From Synechococcales cyanobacterium 340R_concoct_173_sub (GTDB taxonomy: Bacteria; Cyanobacteriota; Cyanobacteriia; Leptolyngbyales; Leptolyngbyaceae), in the NCBI GenBank assembly GCA_025354065.1, contig JANXNM010000737.1, positions 1-10,970 of the forward strand: a DNA stretch of 10,970 nt. The letters are read 5' to 3'. Shown in pieces: positions 1 through 7,537 of the stretch (position 1 is the first letter of the stretch; every line of letters starts with the position of its first letter). A program made the translations under genes and the position numbers. The notes under the pieces are model-generated. The model searched no databases. It saw only the letters and a list, made by a program, of their open reading frames with translations, and was not told the DNA's origin.

Positions 1-1
1 T

Positions 2-340
2 TGGGCAATGCGATCGAACTTAGCTATTTATAACTATGCGTTGGAGTTACCCAGTTCTAAAAGTACGGGTTGTTGTGTCACATCCGATCATTTTGAACGG
101 CGTGGCCATCAGCTTTTCGATCGGGGAAATCCGTTGACTTACCTGCATTACATTGGATTATCATCGAGTTTATTTACAGATTTATGTGGAGGCGAAAATA
201 TCGACTTCCCCTATCGAGATCTATTCTTACATTATCGCTATTTGCATGATCCGAATGGCCAGCCGTCTTTCTCCGGCAAGCCTCGTCCGTACAATAGCCG
301 ATCGTTAACCGATCGTATTTTGAGCAAGTTACGTCGTTAA
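2..340 (+). CDS. C-terminal part of a putative glycosyltransferase (Npun_R2821/Npun_R2823-like family), cut by the window edge
   Basis: The frame is open from the first bases through the ATG at position 8, so this is the 3' end of a longer gene and that ATG is probably internal. The visible 113 residues align by eye with the C-terminal third of the next gene: the YLHYIG segment here matches YLHWAG there, and LHYRYL matches AHYRYL, while the opening RSNLAIYNYAL resembles DQPIINYMIL. The spacing between the two conserved blocks is about ten residues longer here. The catalytic DxD part would lie outside the window. The stop is 32 bases before the next start, so the two paralogues are probably co-transcribed. 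The family name is recalled from cyanobacterial annotations. The glycosyltransferase role is inferred from the neighbour. Confidence 0.7.
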   Translation, partial: WAMRSNLAIYNYALELPSSKSTGCCVTSDHFERRGHQLFDRGNPLTYLHYIGLSSSLFTDLCGGENIDFPYRDLFLHYRYLHDPNGQPSFSGKPRPYNSRSLTDRILSKLRR

Positions 341-372
341 TCCTGTTTCTTAGATTTTACGGAGTTTTTCTT

Positions 373-1284
373 ATGAGTCGTGGAATTTACATCACTGCAA
401 ATGACAAAGTAGCCGATCATGCGATCGCTCTTCTCAATAGCATTCGAGCCTATGATGCAGAAACGCCTGTGGTTCTGATTCCTTATGATGAGAACTATCA
501 CGAAGTTGCGAACATTCTAAAATCACGCTTTAATGTAACAGTCTATAAGGATTTAGAGTTCATCAACAGGCTTTCTAAACGCCTACACAGTACCTTTGGC
601 GACAAGTTTTTTGCACGACCCAATCAATTTAGAAAACAGGCTTGCTGGTTTGGAGAATTCGACGAGTTTCTCTACATTGACACAGACATTGTTGTATTTG
701 AAAAAATAATCGACAACCTCGATCATTTCGACAAGTATGATTTCTTATCCTGTGATTATCAGCATCGTGGTGGCATTAAAAATGTATTTTCTCAAACTGT
801 CATCAACGAGAACATATTTAACCCCGATGAATTAAAAGATATATTCAATGGTGGCTGGTGGGCTTCCAAAAAAGGTCTGATTAGCGAACAGGATATTTAT
901 GAAACCTTCGCTGAATGTGCGGCTCATCCACAATATTTTGATTTTACCCAAAAGACTTCTGATCAGCCGATTATTAATTACATGATTTTAAAGCGCATTG
1001 AAAAACGTTTTAATTTAGTAAACTTAGATGACCAAGTACCCGGAAGTTGGGCGGGCAGTACGCACTTCATTCGTGAAGGCAATGTCTTGTTTGATCCATC
1101 CTCCGATCGGCCTCTGCAATACCTTCACTGGGCAGGCGTGAGAATTGAACCGGGCTGTGCCTATTGGGAGATCTGGGCACACTACCGTTATCTAGGCGAA
1201 ACCATACCTATTTTTGAACTGCCTGCACCGAAAAAGAACGCAGACAGTAAAATAAAACAGTTGATGAAATTAATTAAAAATTAA
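373..1284 (+). CDS. Putative GT-A-fold glycosyltransferase, Npun_R2821/Npun_R2823-like family
   Basis: A 303-residue protein with no signal peptide or membrane helix. Its N-terminus (GIYITANDKVADHAIALLNS) is the kind of opening strand and helix seen in GT8-like sugar transferases. A DxD motif, D103-T-D105 within YIDTDIVVFE, would bind the metal and nucleotide-sugar diphosphate. FNGGWW at 158-163 sits where GT8 enzymes have FNSG, SDQPIINY at 196-203 resembles the GT8 DQ..LN block, and YLHWAG at 250-255 could supply the late His. The donor, acceptor and product are unknown. A GGAG at 361-364 lies 8 bases before the ATG. It is the second of two tandem paralogues and is followed by a strong terminator. 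The role is inferred from motifs; the family has no characterised member that I know of. Confidence 0.75.
   Translation: MSRGIYITANDKVADHAIALLNSIRAYDAETPVVLIPYDENYHEVANILKSRFNVTVYKDLEFINRLSKRLHSTFGDKFFARPNQFRKQACWFGEFDEFLYIDTDIVVFEKIIDNLDHFDKYDFLSCDYQHRGGIKNVFSQTVINENIFNPDELKDIFNGGWWASKKGLISEQDIYETFAECAAHPQYFDFTQKTSDQPIINYMILKRIEKRFNLVNLDDQVPGSWAGSTHFIREGNVLFDPSSDRPLQYLHWAGVRIEPGCAYWEIWAHYRYLGETIPIFELPAPKKNADSKIKQLMKLIKN
421..428. repeat. HIP1 octamer GCGATCGC
   Basis: Exact copy of the cyanobacterial highly iterated palindrome, here inside the second glycosyltransferase-like gene (codons for AIA). About 0.2 copies would be expected by chance in a window this size; three are present. Confidence 0.8.
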
Positions 1285-1303
1285 GACGAGTAGCCTCCCG
1301 TAC

Positions 1304-1347
1304 AAAAAAGCGTTCGATCGATAACATTATTGGCCGAACGCTTTTTT
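1304..1347. terminator. Hairpin terminator after the glycosyltransferase-like pair
   Basis: A perfect 13-base inverted repeat (AAAAAAGCGTTCG at 1304-1316, CGAACGCTTTTTT at 1335-1347) with an 18-base loop starts 19 bases after the stop. The stem core is GCGTTCG/CGAACGC and the A-tract/T-tract flanks supply the U-run, so it could act on either strand. Only + strand transcription obviously needs it. Confidence 0.8.
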
Positions 1348-1423
1348 ATAATCGCCTTCCGAGTAGAGAAGCATCATCACCATGTCATCGTCAGCACCAA
1401 TAAATTACTTAGATACTACTTCC

Positions 1424-1452
1424 TGAAAAACTGGCCGGACTATTGATAAAAT
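1424..1452 (+). promoter_or_regulatory. Candidate sigma-70 promoter for the Uma2 gene
   Basis: TAAAAT at 1447-1452 matches the -10 consensus in 5 of 6 positions and lies 17 bases after TGAAAA at 1424-1429, a weak -35 with 3 of 6 matches. It is downstream of the terminator and about 40 bases before the start codon. This is a consensus reading only. Confidence 0.3.
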
Positions 1453-1458
1453 AAACAG

Positions 1459-1466
1459 GCGATCGC
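1459..1466. repeat. HIP1 octamer GCGATCGC
   Basis: Exact HIP1 copy in the 5' leader of the Uma2 gene, just after the candidate promoter and before the ribosome binding site. Confidence 0.8.
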
Positions 1467-1494
1467 GTACCCTGCCATCACGGGAGAGACTAGT

Positions 1495-2190
1495 ATGACA
1501 GCGATGATTCCCTCGAAAATATATTACCCTTCTGGAGACGGAGAACCCGTGGCAGAGACGTTTGATCACTTGTATGTGATATTGATTACTATTGAAGTGC
1601 TGCGTCTCTATTTGCAAGATGTACAAGCTTGTGTGTTGGGTAATCAATTCTTGTATTACGAAGAGGGCAACTCTGGAAAACGCTGTGCGCCAGATGTGAT
1701 GGTGAGCTTTGGAGTAGAGCCAAAAAGTCTGGATAATTATAAAATATGGGAAGAAGGCTCAATTCCGAGTGTTGTCTTTGAAATGACTTCGCGAGGAACG
1801 AAAAAGAAAGATGATGTTGATAAAAAGAAACTCTATGCTCAAATCGGAATTGAAGAATATTGGCAATTCGATCCGAAAGGTGAATGGATTAAGGAACAAT
1901 TGCGAGGGTTTCGGTTGATTAATGGAAAATATGTACCGATTGTAAATTCGACTAGCACAGCCTTAGGGTTGCGATTAGAAGTGACGGGTGCCTTGATCTC
2001 ATTTTACCGATCGGATAATGGCGAGAAGTTATTAATCCCAACTGAATTAAAAGAAAAGGCTGAACAAGAACAGGCACGATCGCAGGAATTAGAGATGCGA
2101 CTCGAAGCTCAATCTGAGGAATTCCGCTCGCAGTCTGAAATGTTACAAGCGCAGATCGATCGGTATCGCCATCGGTTTGGGGAGTTGTAG
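1495..2190 (+). CDS. Uma2-family (DUF820) putative restriction-endonuclease-like protein
   Basis: A 231-residue protein of the PD-(D/E)xK-like Uma2 family, which is greatly expanded in cyanobacteria. The expected motif series is present: APDVMV (P66-D67), VVFEMTS (E96), then D106...K110...Y114 leading to GIEEYWQFDP. D67, E96 and K110 are the likely catalytic positions. The last 50 residues (from about 182) are a charged Glu/Gln-rich coiled coil, a common tail in this family. The ATG is preceded by GGGAG at 1482-1486 with 8 bases of spacing. It stands alone, between the upstream terminator and convergent tyrA. Neither the substrate nor the biological role of Uma2 proteins is established; a mobile or selfish origin is often suspected. 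The family call is strong, the nuclease activity inferred. Confidence 0.88.
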   Translation: MTAMIPSKIYYPSGDGEPVAETFDHLYVILITIEVLRLYLQDVQACVLGNQFLYYEEGNSGKRCAPDVMVSFGVEPKSLDNYKIWEEGSIPSVVFEMTSRGTKKKDDVDKKKLYAQIGIEEYWQFDPKGEWIKEQLRGFRLINGKYVPIVNSTSTALGLRLEVTGALISFYRSDNGEKLLIPTELKEKAEQEQARSQELEMRLEAQSEEFRSQSEMLQAQIDRYRHRFGEL

Positions 2191-2192
2191 TA

Positions 2193-2233
2193 TTTAAATA
2201 CTCACTCTTTTAAATACTTACTCTTTTAAATAC
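2193..2233. repeat. 16-bp tandem repeat, about 2.5 units, across the Uma2/tyrA junction
   Basis: The block AAATAC recurs at 2196, 2212 and 2228, and the 16-bp period holds over 41 bases with one mismatch (C at 2203, T at 2219). The repeat covers nearly the whole 27-base gap between the convergent genes and runs into tyrA, supplying its last four codons (YLKE) and its stop codon. Confidence 0.85.
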
Positions 2234-3078
2234 AGAGGCCGATCGCGCTGTGTTTCCACCAAACGTGCTTCTAAAGCATTCCATTCACCCGCCTCCACTT
2301 GACCAATAATTTGATCGAGTTGCGATCGGTATTGATACAGCGATGCTAGGAGTGCATCCGTATTAAACTCCGCCATCAAACGCCCCAATTCAGGATTACC
2401 ACCGCCTACCCGACTAGTATCGCGGAACCCCGAACTCGCAAGCTGAATGGCTAACTCCCGCACCAAGGGATCGCGTTCTGCCGTACAAACTTGAATCAAA
2501 CTCGCACTGACCATCACCGGAAGATGAGAAATGAGTGCCACCGCCCGATCGTGGGTAGTCGGATCGCACTGATACAAATTAGCCCCCAGCGATCGGACCA
2601 AATCTGCAACTATCACCACTGCATTATCAGGTGTTGTTGAGGTCGGAGTTAAAACATAAGGATTGCCACGAAAAAGATTAGGAATCGCCGCCTCAATCCC
2701 AGCATTCGCCGTACCAGCCATCGGGTGTCCACCAACAAATGGATTTTCAGCATTCGCTTGGATCAGCAACTCTTGCATTTGAGATACGATCGGCGCTTTT
2801 ACAGAACCCACGTCGGTCAAAATACTTGTTCTTGGTAGAAAAGGTAGAATTTTCTCAGTTGTCGCGAGAATATCCGACAAAGGCGTACACACCACCACCA
2901 TGTCCACAGTGCTCAAAATGCTCCCATCCACACTCGCATCATCCACAGCCCCGCGTGCTATTGCTCGTTGGCAAGTACTGAGCTTGCGGCTCACCCCAAC
3001 TACAATATGCCCCAGCGCCCGTGCATCTAGTCCTAGCGACCCACCAATCAACCCCAATCCCACAATTCCTAATTTCAT
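2218..3078 (-). CDS. tyrA: Prephenate/arogenate dehydrogenase
   Basis: A 286-residue TyrA that oxidatively decarboxylates arogenate (or prephenate) in the last steps of tyrosine synthesis, in the cytoplasm. The N-terminal Rossmann fold carries GLGLIG (G7-x-G9-x-x-G12). S30-R31 at the end of the second strand suits NADP. DVGSVK (89-94), GGHPMAGT (116-123, with the catalytic His at 118), HDRAVALISHLP (176-187) and SSGFRDTSRVGGGNPE (215-230) are hallmark segments. The close likeness, from memory, to the Synechocystis enzyme favours arogenate/NADP specificity. The length is normal for the cyanobacterial form without ACT or chorismate mutase domains. The start has only a weak GGGGCGGG ribosome site. 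It is divergent from the pentapeptide gene, about 70 bases away. The C-terminal codons lie in a tandem repeat. Confidence 0.94.
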   Translation of the reverse strand: MKLGIVGLGLIGGSLGLDARALGHIVVGVSRKLSTCQRAIARGAVDDASVDGSILSTVDMVVVCTPLSDILATTEKILPFLPRTSILTDVGSVKAPIVSQMQELLIQANAENPFVGGHPMAGTANAGIEAAIPNLFRGNPYVLTPTSTTPDNAVVIVADLVRSLGANLYQCDPTTHDRAVALISHLPVMVSASLIQVCTAERDPLVRELAIQLASSGFRDTSRVGGGNPELGRLMAEFNTDALLASLYQYRSQLDQIIGQVEAGEWNALEARLVETQRDRPLYLKE

Positions 3079-3150
3079 TACCCGCCCCGTCTAAACTTGT
3101 CTAAGTATGGAACTTGAATGTACTAGTGAGCAACTGAGTTGAGCGATCGA

Positions 3151-4668
3151 ATGGATGTCATGGAGATGAAGGGTGGAGATTTGATTGCCCGATATAAGAG
3201 AGGGATGCGTAACTTTGTTGGAGTGAGTCTATCCGAAGAAAATCTTCGCGGGGCAGATCTTCGGGATATAAATCTCAAGGACTCAGTTTTCAAAGTCGTC
3301 AATCTAAGTAATACCAATCTTTCAGGAGCCAATCTTTCGGGCGCAAGACTCAACGTCACAAAACTAACTAGCTCACGCCTCAATCATGCAAATCTAACCA
3401 GAGCCAACCTCAGTGTTACCGACCTCGTTCAGGCTGACTTGAGTCATGCAGATCTCAGCTACGCCACAATGATTAAGGCTGAACTCAAATTTGCCATTCT
3501 TTCCCATGCCAATCTCACGGGTGCCAATCTCACTAATTCTGACTTAAAAGATACTATTTTGCGGCAGGCTAATCTCAGTCATGCCAATCTCAGTCGGGCG
3601 GACCTACGTCAAGCGATATTAACAGCAGCCAACTTAGAACAAGCAAATCTCCACAGTAGTGATTTGATGGGCGCAGATCTGACGGGCGTGAATCTTAGTC
3701 GGGCAGAACTTCGTCAAGCTAATTTCAGCCGTGCAACGCTTCAGGGTGCAAACCTTCAAGGCGCAAATTTACGCTGGGCTGACTTAAGTGGGGCCGACTT
3801 ACGTTGGGCGGATTTGAGTGGGGCGGTGCTAAGTGGGGCTAATTTGACGGGGGCGGATTTGAGTAACGCCACTCTTTTGGGTACAACGCTGGTCCATGTC
3901 GATCTTAGCAATGCTAATTTGTCTGGAGTGGACTGGACCAATGCAGACCTGACGGGGGCAACGATCGATGGCATTAAGCTCCATGGCACGAATCGGTATG
4001 GGGCAATTTTGGATGATGTGAGTTGCCGATGGATTGACTTGAGTATGAATGCCGATCGGGTTCAGACCTATCGTTTTAGCTCGAATGATCCCTACGAATT
4101 TTTCTACCGATCGGCTCCGAAAGTGGAGGTGACATTGGATGCGAGCATTGCGATAGATGCGGCGAGTTTGATGGCCAGTACTTACCGCAAGCTCACCCGC
4201 ATCACGCCGTTACCGACCCCAAACCTAGCAACTTCACGGCACCGGACTACATTGAGTTTTGAATTGGGACACGATCGGGATTTGTTTTTAACGGCGGCAG
4301 CGGCAATTTTTCCCTTTGCGGATGCAGAACAGACGCAAACATTTTTGACGGAAATGCTGAAATCGGTGCCGTCCGGTCTCCCTCAAACTGAAGCATTACA
4401 AGAGTCTTTGGCGAAGTTGCAAAGTTTGATGCCGATATTGCACCAGATGCGATCGAACTTGGCTCATGCTTTTTTCCAAGTGCCAGCCCAGATCCAATTG
4501 GTGAATTCTGATGGAGAATCACTGACGGTCTATCGGAATCCTAGGTTTGGGAAACGATCGGTGCCCCTGTTTCAGACGCTGAATGATTTACAGACCAATG
4601 AATTACTTGATTTTTCGCCGCCAACTAATCAACAGGTGACGGCGTTTATTCAAGCCTTTCGTAGTTAA
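3151..4668 (+). CDS. Long pentapeptide-repeat protein with a unique C-terminal domain
   Basis: About 505 residues. From residue 27 to 277 every fifth residue is hydrophobic without a break: 51 consecutive centres, nearly all Leu with single F, M, F, W and I, usually within A(D/N)LSxA-type pentapeptides. This predicts a right-handed quadrilateral beta-helix of about 13 coils. The register ends at an Arg near residue 282. The last 200 residues are a different, globular-looking alpha/beta region without repeats. No signal peptide or membrane helix is seen, so it is probably cytoplasmic. I chose ATG 3151, with GAG 7 bases upstream; TTG 3139 (four residues longer) or ATG 3160/3166 are possible. 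Pentapeptide proteins are numerous in cyanobacteria and mostly of unknown function; nothing here indicates gyrase protection specifically. Confidence 0.88.
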   Translation: MDVMEMKGGDLIARYKRGMRNFVGVSLSEENLRGADLRDINLKDSVFKVVNLSNTNLSGANLSGARLNVTKLTSSRLNHANLTRANLSVTDLVQADLSHADLSYATMIKAELKFAILSHANLTGANLTNSDLKDTILRQANLSHANLSRADLRQAILTAANLEQANLHSSDLMGADLTGVNLSRAELRQANFSRATLQGANLQGANLRWADLSGADLRWADLSGAVLSGANLTGADLSNATLLGTTLVHVDLSNANLSGVDWTNADLTGATIDGIKLHGTNRYGAILDDVSCRWIDLSMNADRVQTYRFSSNDPYEFFYRSAPKVEVTLDASIAIDAASLMASTYRKLTRITPLPTPNLATSRHRTTLSFELGHDRDLFLTAAAAIFPFADAEQTQTFLTEMLKSVPSGLPQTEALQESLAKLQSLMPILHQMRSNLAHAFFQVPAQIQLVNSDGESLTVYRNPRFGKRSVPLFQTLNDLQTNELLDFSPPTNQQVTAFIQAFRS

Positions 4669-4696
4669 TTTTTGGTTGAATTAGTGAAAGCTTAAA

Positions 4697-5164
4697 TTAA
4701 TAGAGGTAGACCGCGCCCGTTTCGTTGACATTCAAGGCTCGATTATCTTCACTATTGGTCAGCGTAACCATCACCATCAACGTATTGGTCTTTTTATCGA
4801 CGCTGACTGAATATTTAATCAGATAGTCACTCTCCTTTGGATTAATATTTAAAAAGAGTGGCGTATCGATATTAGAAAGAGTGACAGATTTATCCGCGTC
4901 TAAAATCCGAAAATCGGTGTGGGTGGTGACTAAGTACTCAAGTGGAATGCCCGCTGTGTTGATAATAGTAATGCGTTGTGGCTTGGAGGAGTCGAGACGA
5001 GCGGCGGGAACCCAAAATTGGGACGTGTTATCGAGGATTGCTGGGGCTGGCTGGGCGTGGCTGGCTGGGACAATAGTATTCAACAGGCCGATCGTCGTAA
5101 GCAAGGCGGCCAAAGTTGATCGTATGGGAAAATTAATCACTGCCCTGGACAATATGAGTTTCAT
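4697..5164 (-). CDS. Small secreted protein of unknown function
   Basis: A 155-residue protein with a clear signal peptide: basic start (MKLILSR), hydrophobic stretch at about 16-33, and a likely cleavage site after S-H-A at 35-37. The mature part of about 118 residues has no cysteine, is rich in Thr, Ser, Asn and Asp, and alternates hydrophobic and polar residues as in a beta-sandwich (for example RITIINT, TLMVMVTL). It should be periplasmic or exported. AGGA (complement of 5172-5175) lies 7 bases before the ATG, and a CATAAT -10-like element is readable on this strand at 5201-5206. It is convergent with the pentapeptide gene, 28 bases between stops, and divergent from the deaminase gene. 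I do not recognise a family. Confidence 0.7.
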   Translation of the reverse strand: MKLILSRAVINFPIRSTLAALLTTIGLLNTIVPASHAQPAPAILDNTSQFWVPAARLDSSKPQRITIINTAGIPLEYLVTTHTDFRILDADKSVTLSNIDTPLFLNINPKESDYLIKYSVSVDKKTNTLMVMVTLTNSEDNRALNVNETGAVYLY

Positions 5165-5281
5165 TAGTAAATCCTGACAAAATTAAAGTAAATCTTTTCT
5201 ATTATGCCTACTGAATGAATAAATCGTCCTCATCTTTTTGTGAGATCATAGAGATACGATAAGAGGCTCAATGCTATCTGT

Positions 5282-5309
5282 CGTAGATGCCCTGCCGTAG
5301 ATGCCATGC
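5282..5309. repeat. 14-bp tandem duplication containing the deaminase start codon
   Basis: Two adjacent copies of CGTAGATGCC(C/A)TGC, at 5282-5295 and 5296-5309, differ at one base. That base turns CTG in the first copy into the ATG at 5306 in the second, the predicted start of the amidohydrolase. Confidence 0.85.
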
Positions 5310-6616
5310 TGTTTGCCTCAAATCATTACTGGTTACGAAATGCCCACGTTCCGCTCTCCTTGATGGTGGGTGGCTCGAAGTGGACCCCTCGAAAGTCGCC
5401 GACGGATCAGTTGTTGTGTGTTGATCTGGAAATTCAAGATGGAAAAATTTCGACATTGACGGCGGCGGGAACGTTTATGAGTTCATCCGTGCCATCGATT
5501 GATTTGGAAAAAGGCATAGTGTTGTCGTGTTTTTCGGAATTGCATACGCACCTCGATAAGGGACACATTTGGGGACGATCGCCCAATCCTGATGGTAGCT
5601 TTGATGCGGCGCTGTTAGCGGTAAGTCGAGATTCTAAAAAATATTGGAATGCGGAAGATGTTTACCGTCGTATGGAATTTGGGCTGAAATGTAGCTATGC
5701 TCACGGAACTAAAGCGATTCGTACCCATATTGATTCATTTGATGAGCAAGCCACTATTAGCTGGAATGTTTTTAATGAATTACGATCGCAATGGGCAAAT
5801 AGAATCACTTTGCAAGCGGTGGCATTGGTGTCGTTGGACTATTACATGACTCCGGCGGGGGAGAAGCTTGCGGATTTAGTGGCTGAAATGGGCGGAATTT
5901 TGGGTGGTGTGGCATTTACAAATCCAGATCTAGAGGCCCAAATTGAACAAGTATTTCAATTGGCAAAGGCACGGAAATTAAATTTAGATTTCCATGTAGA
6001 TGAAAATAACGAGGTAGATTCAATCTGTTTGAGGTTAATTGCAGAAGCGACGATTCGGCACAAATATAAAGGGAAAGTGGTGTGCGGCCATTGTTGTAGT
6101 TTGTCGGTGCAGCCGGAAGACGAAAAGAATCAAACGATCGCATTGGTAAAAAAAGCAGGAATTGCTGTTGTTAGTTTACCCATGTGCAATTTATATTTAC
6201 AGGATCGTGTATCTTCTAAAACACCGTCATGGCGAGGAGTAACACAACTTCACGAGTTGAAAAAAGCAGGAATTCCGGTAACGCTTTCAAGCGATAATTG
6301 TCAGGATCCATTCCATGCGTTTGGCGATCATGATGGCCTTGAGGTGTTTAATATGTCGGTTCGGATTGCCCATCTCGATCGGCCCTATGGTGATTGGATC
6401 AATTCGATTACCTTGACTCCAGCGGAAGTGATGGGATTGGAGTATTGGGGGCAAATTGGGGCAGAAATGCCTGCTGATTTGATTATTTTTAAAGCCCGAA
6501 CTTATAGTGAATTATTGTCACGAAGTCAACACGATCGGATTGTATTGCGATCGGGTAAATCAATCGATCGGACATTGCCGAAGTATTCTGAATTAGATGA
6601 TTTAATGATGAGCTGA
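5306..6616 (+). CDS. Amidohydrolase, cytosine-deaminase-like
   Basis: A 436-residue metal-dependent hydrolase of the CodA/cytosine-deaminase group. Metal and catalytic residues are in the expected order: HTHLD (H80, H82), FHVDE (H230, with E233 in the place of the CodA general acid/base), GHCCSL (H262) and SSDN (D330, followed by DPFHAFGDHD). A composite beta-sandwich is formed by the N-terminal 70 and C-terminal 50 residues (PADLIIF at 389-395). It is cytoplasmic. In E. coli CodA converts cytosine to uracil; here the substrate may be another purine, pyrimidine or related heterocycle. No good ribosome site precedes ATG 5306, and the codon lies in a 14-bp duplication, so the start is uncertain. 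It is followed after 12 bases by queC, probably in the same transcript. The family is firm, the substrate not. Confidence 0.85.
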   Translation: MLFASNHYWLRNAHVPLSLMVGGSKWTPRKSPTDQLLCVDLEIQDGKISTLTAAGTFMSSSVPSIDLEKGIVLSCFSELHTHLDKGHIWGRSPNPDGSFDAALLAVSRDSKKYWNAEDVYRRMEFGLKCSYAHGTKAIRTHIDSFDEQATISWNVFNELRSQWANRITLQAVALVSLDYYMTPAGEKLADLVAEMGGILGGVAFTNPDLEAQIEQVFQLAKARKLNLDFHVDENNEVDSICLRLIAEATIRHKYKGKVVCGHCCSLSVQPEDEKNQTIALVKKAGIAVVSLPMCNLYLQDRVSSKTPSWRGVTQLHELKKAGIPVTLSSDNCQDPFHAFGDHDGLEVFNMSVRIAHLDRPYGDWINSITLTPAEVMGLEYWGQIGAEMPADLIIFKARTYSELLSRSQHDRIVLRSGKSIDRTLPKYSELDDLMMS

Positions 6617-6628
6617 TCAGGAATTTAT

Positions 6629-7315
6629 ATGACATCTAATAGTTCTAAGGCGATTGTACTTCTTTCTGGTGGATTAGATTCAGCAACCGTTGCCGCCCAA
6701 GCTCAGGCGGATGGTTATGAGGTTGTGGCATTGTCGTTGTTTTATGGTCAACGTCATGATCGGGAATTGGATGCGGCCAAAGCGATTGCGGGGGCACTAA
6801 AGATTGAAACCCATCAAATTTTAGATGTAAATCTTTCACAATGGGGCGGGTCATCGTTGACGGATGCGAGTCAAGCAATTCCAACTGAAGGGACAGAAGA
6901 TGGCATGATTCCCTCAACCTATGTTCCGGGGCGCAATACGGTGTTCATTTCGATCGCATTGTCATTGGCTGAAGCAATCGGGGCTACTAGTATTTATCTC
7001 GGCATTAATGCAGTGGATTATTCTGGTTATCCCGATTGTCGTCCTGAGTATCTTGAAGCATTTCAAAGATTGGCCGCACTTTCGTCAAAAGCAGGAATTG
7101 AGGGATTTGCGCCTAAATTGATTGCGCCGTTAGTTCTGGATTCTAAAGTTGATATTGTTCATCGGGCCTTGCGTCTTGGTGTTCCGATCGAACTCACTTG
7201 GTCTTGCTATCAGGGCGGTGATAGTCCTTGTGGGGTTTGTGATTCCTGCCGGATTCGCGATCGGGCTTTGGTTGAGGCGGGCCGATCGGACTTGGCAACA
7301 TCATTTATAGGGTAA
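6629..7315 (+). CDS. queC: 7-cyano-7-deazaguanine (preQ0) synthase QueC
   Basis: A 228-residue enzyme that makes preQ0 from 7-carboxy-7-deazaguanine, ammonia and ATP, on the path to queuosine in tRNA. The PP-loop SGGLDS (13-18) binds ATP. YVPGRN (98-103) and [13 protein letters not shown] (127-139) are family signatures, and four cysteines (193, 201, 204, 207, in [15 protein letters not shown]) form the zinc site. The length is usual. AGGA at 6619-6622 precedes the ATG by 6 bases, so the start is well supported. Its gene follows the amidohydrolase gene by 12 bases, which suggests co-transcription. No other queuosine gene is in the window. Confidence 0.96.
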   Translation: MTSNSSKAIVLLSGGLDSATVAAQAQADGYEVVALSLFYGQRHDRELDAAKAIAGALKIETHQILDVNLSQWGGSSLTDASQAIPTEGTEDGMIPSTYVPGRNTVFISIALSLAEAIGATSIYLGINAVDYSGYPDCRPEYLEAFQRLAALSSKAGIEGFAPKLIAPLVLDSKVDIVHRALRLGVPIELTWSCYQGGDSPCGVCDSCRIRDRALVEAGRSDLATSFIG

Positions 7316-7420
7316 GGATTATGGATAGAAATACAACATTTAAGTTTTAAGGTAGTTGCTCAATTCGATCGCGATCTTAGAATTTAGAATATTGGATATC
7401 TCCAGAACTTAAGAAAATAA

Positions 7421-7537
7421 CTACATTAGAATACTGCGCTCCAAAATTTGATTCGGCTGATTTAACTGAAGAATTTTCTCGGTTACTCGCCCGTCGAAAG
7501 TCAGCGGAATAATGCGATCGTCGGAAACGTAGCTCAT
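7421..7537 (-). pseudogene. Possible C-terminal fragment of an HNH endonuclease
   Basis: A 38-codon frame starting at an ATG that overlaps the stop of the upstream small gene (ATGA, 7534-7537). Its sequence, SDDRIIPLTFDGRVT followed by LQLNQP and a late Arg, resembles from memory the C-terminal segment of cyanobacterial HNH endonucleases (W-S-D-D..IIGLT..GRAT...L.LN.P....R). The Cys-x-x-Cys and His-Asn-His parts that would precede it are absent, and it ends about 15 residues short of the usual terminus. The frame is open a little upstream of the ATG. If the likeness is real this is a non-functional remnant; otherwise it is a chance short frame. Confidence 0.35.

Noticed and set aside
3079..3150. 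Possible promoter between tyrA and the pentapeptide gene
   Set aside because: TTGTCT and TACTAG are 18 bases apart, but TACTAG matches the -10 consensus too poorly to report.
3123..3989. Open frames on the - strand over the pentapeptide gene
   Set aside because: They are mirror artefacts of the repeated AxLxx codons, giving monotonous Ser/Ala/Pro/Lys/Leu sequences.
7382..7512. A + strand open stretch of about 43 codons (LEYWISPELKK... to RRKSAE, stop)
   Set aside because: It has no start codon, a stop directly upstream and no family resemblance. The opposite strand reads better as remnant genes.
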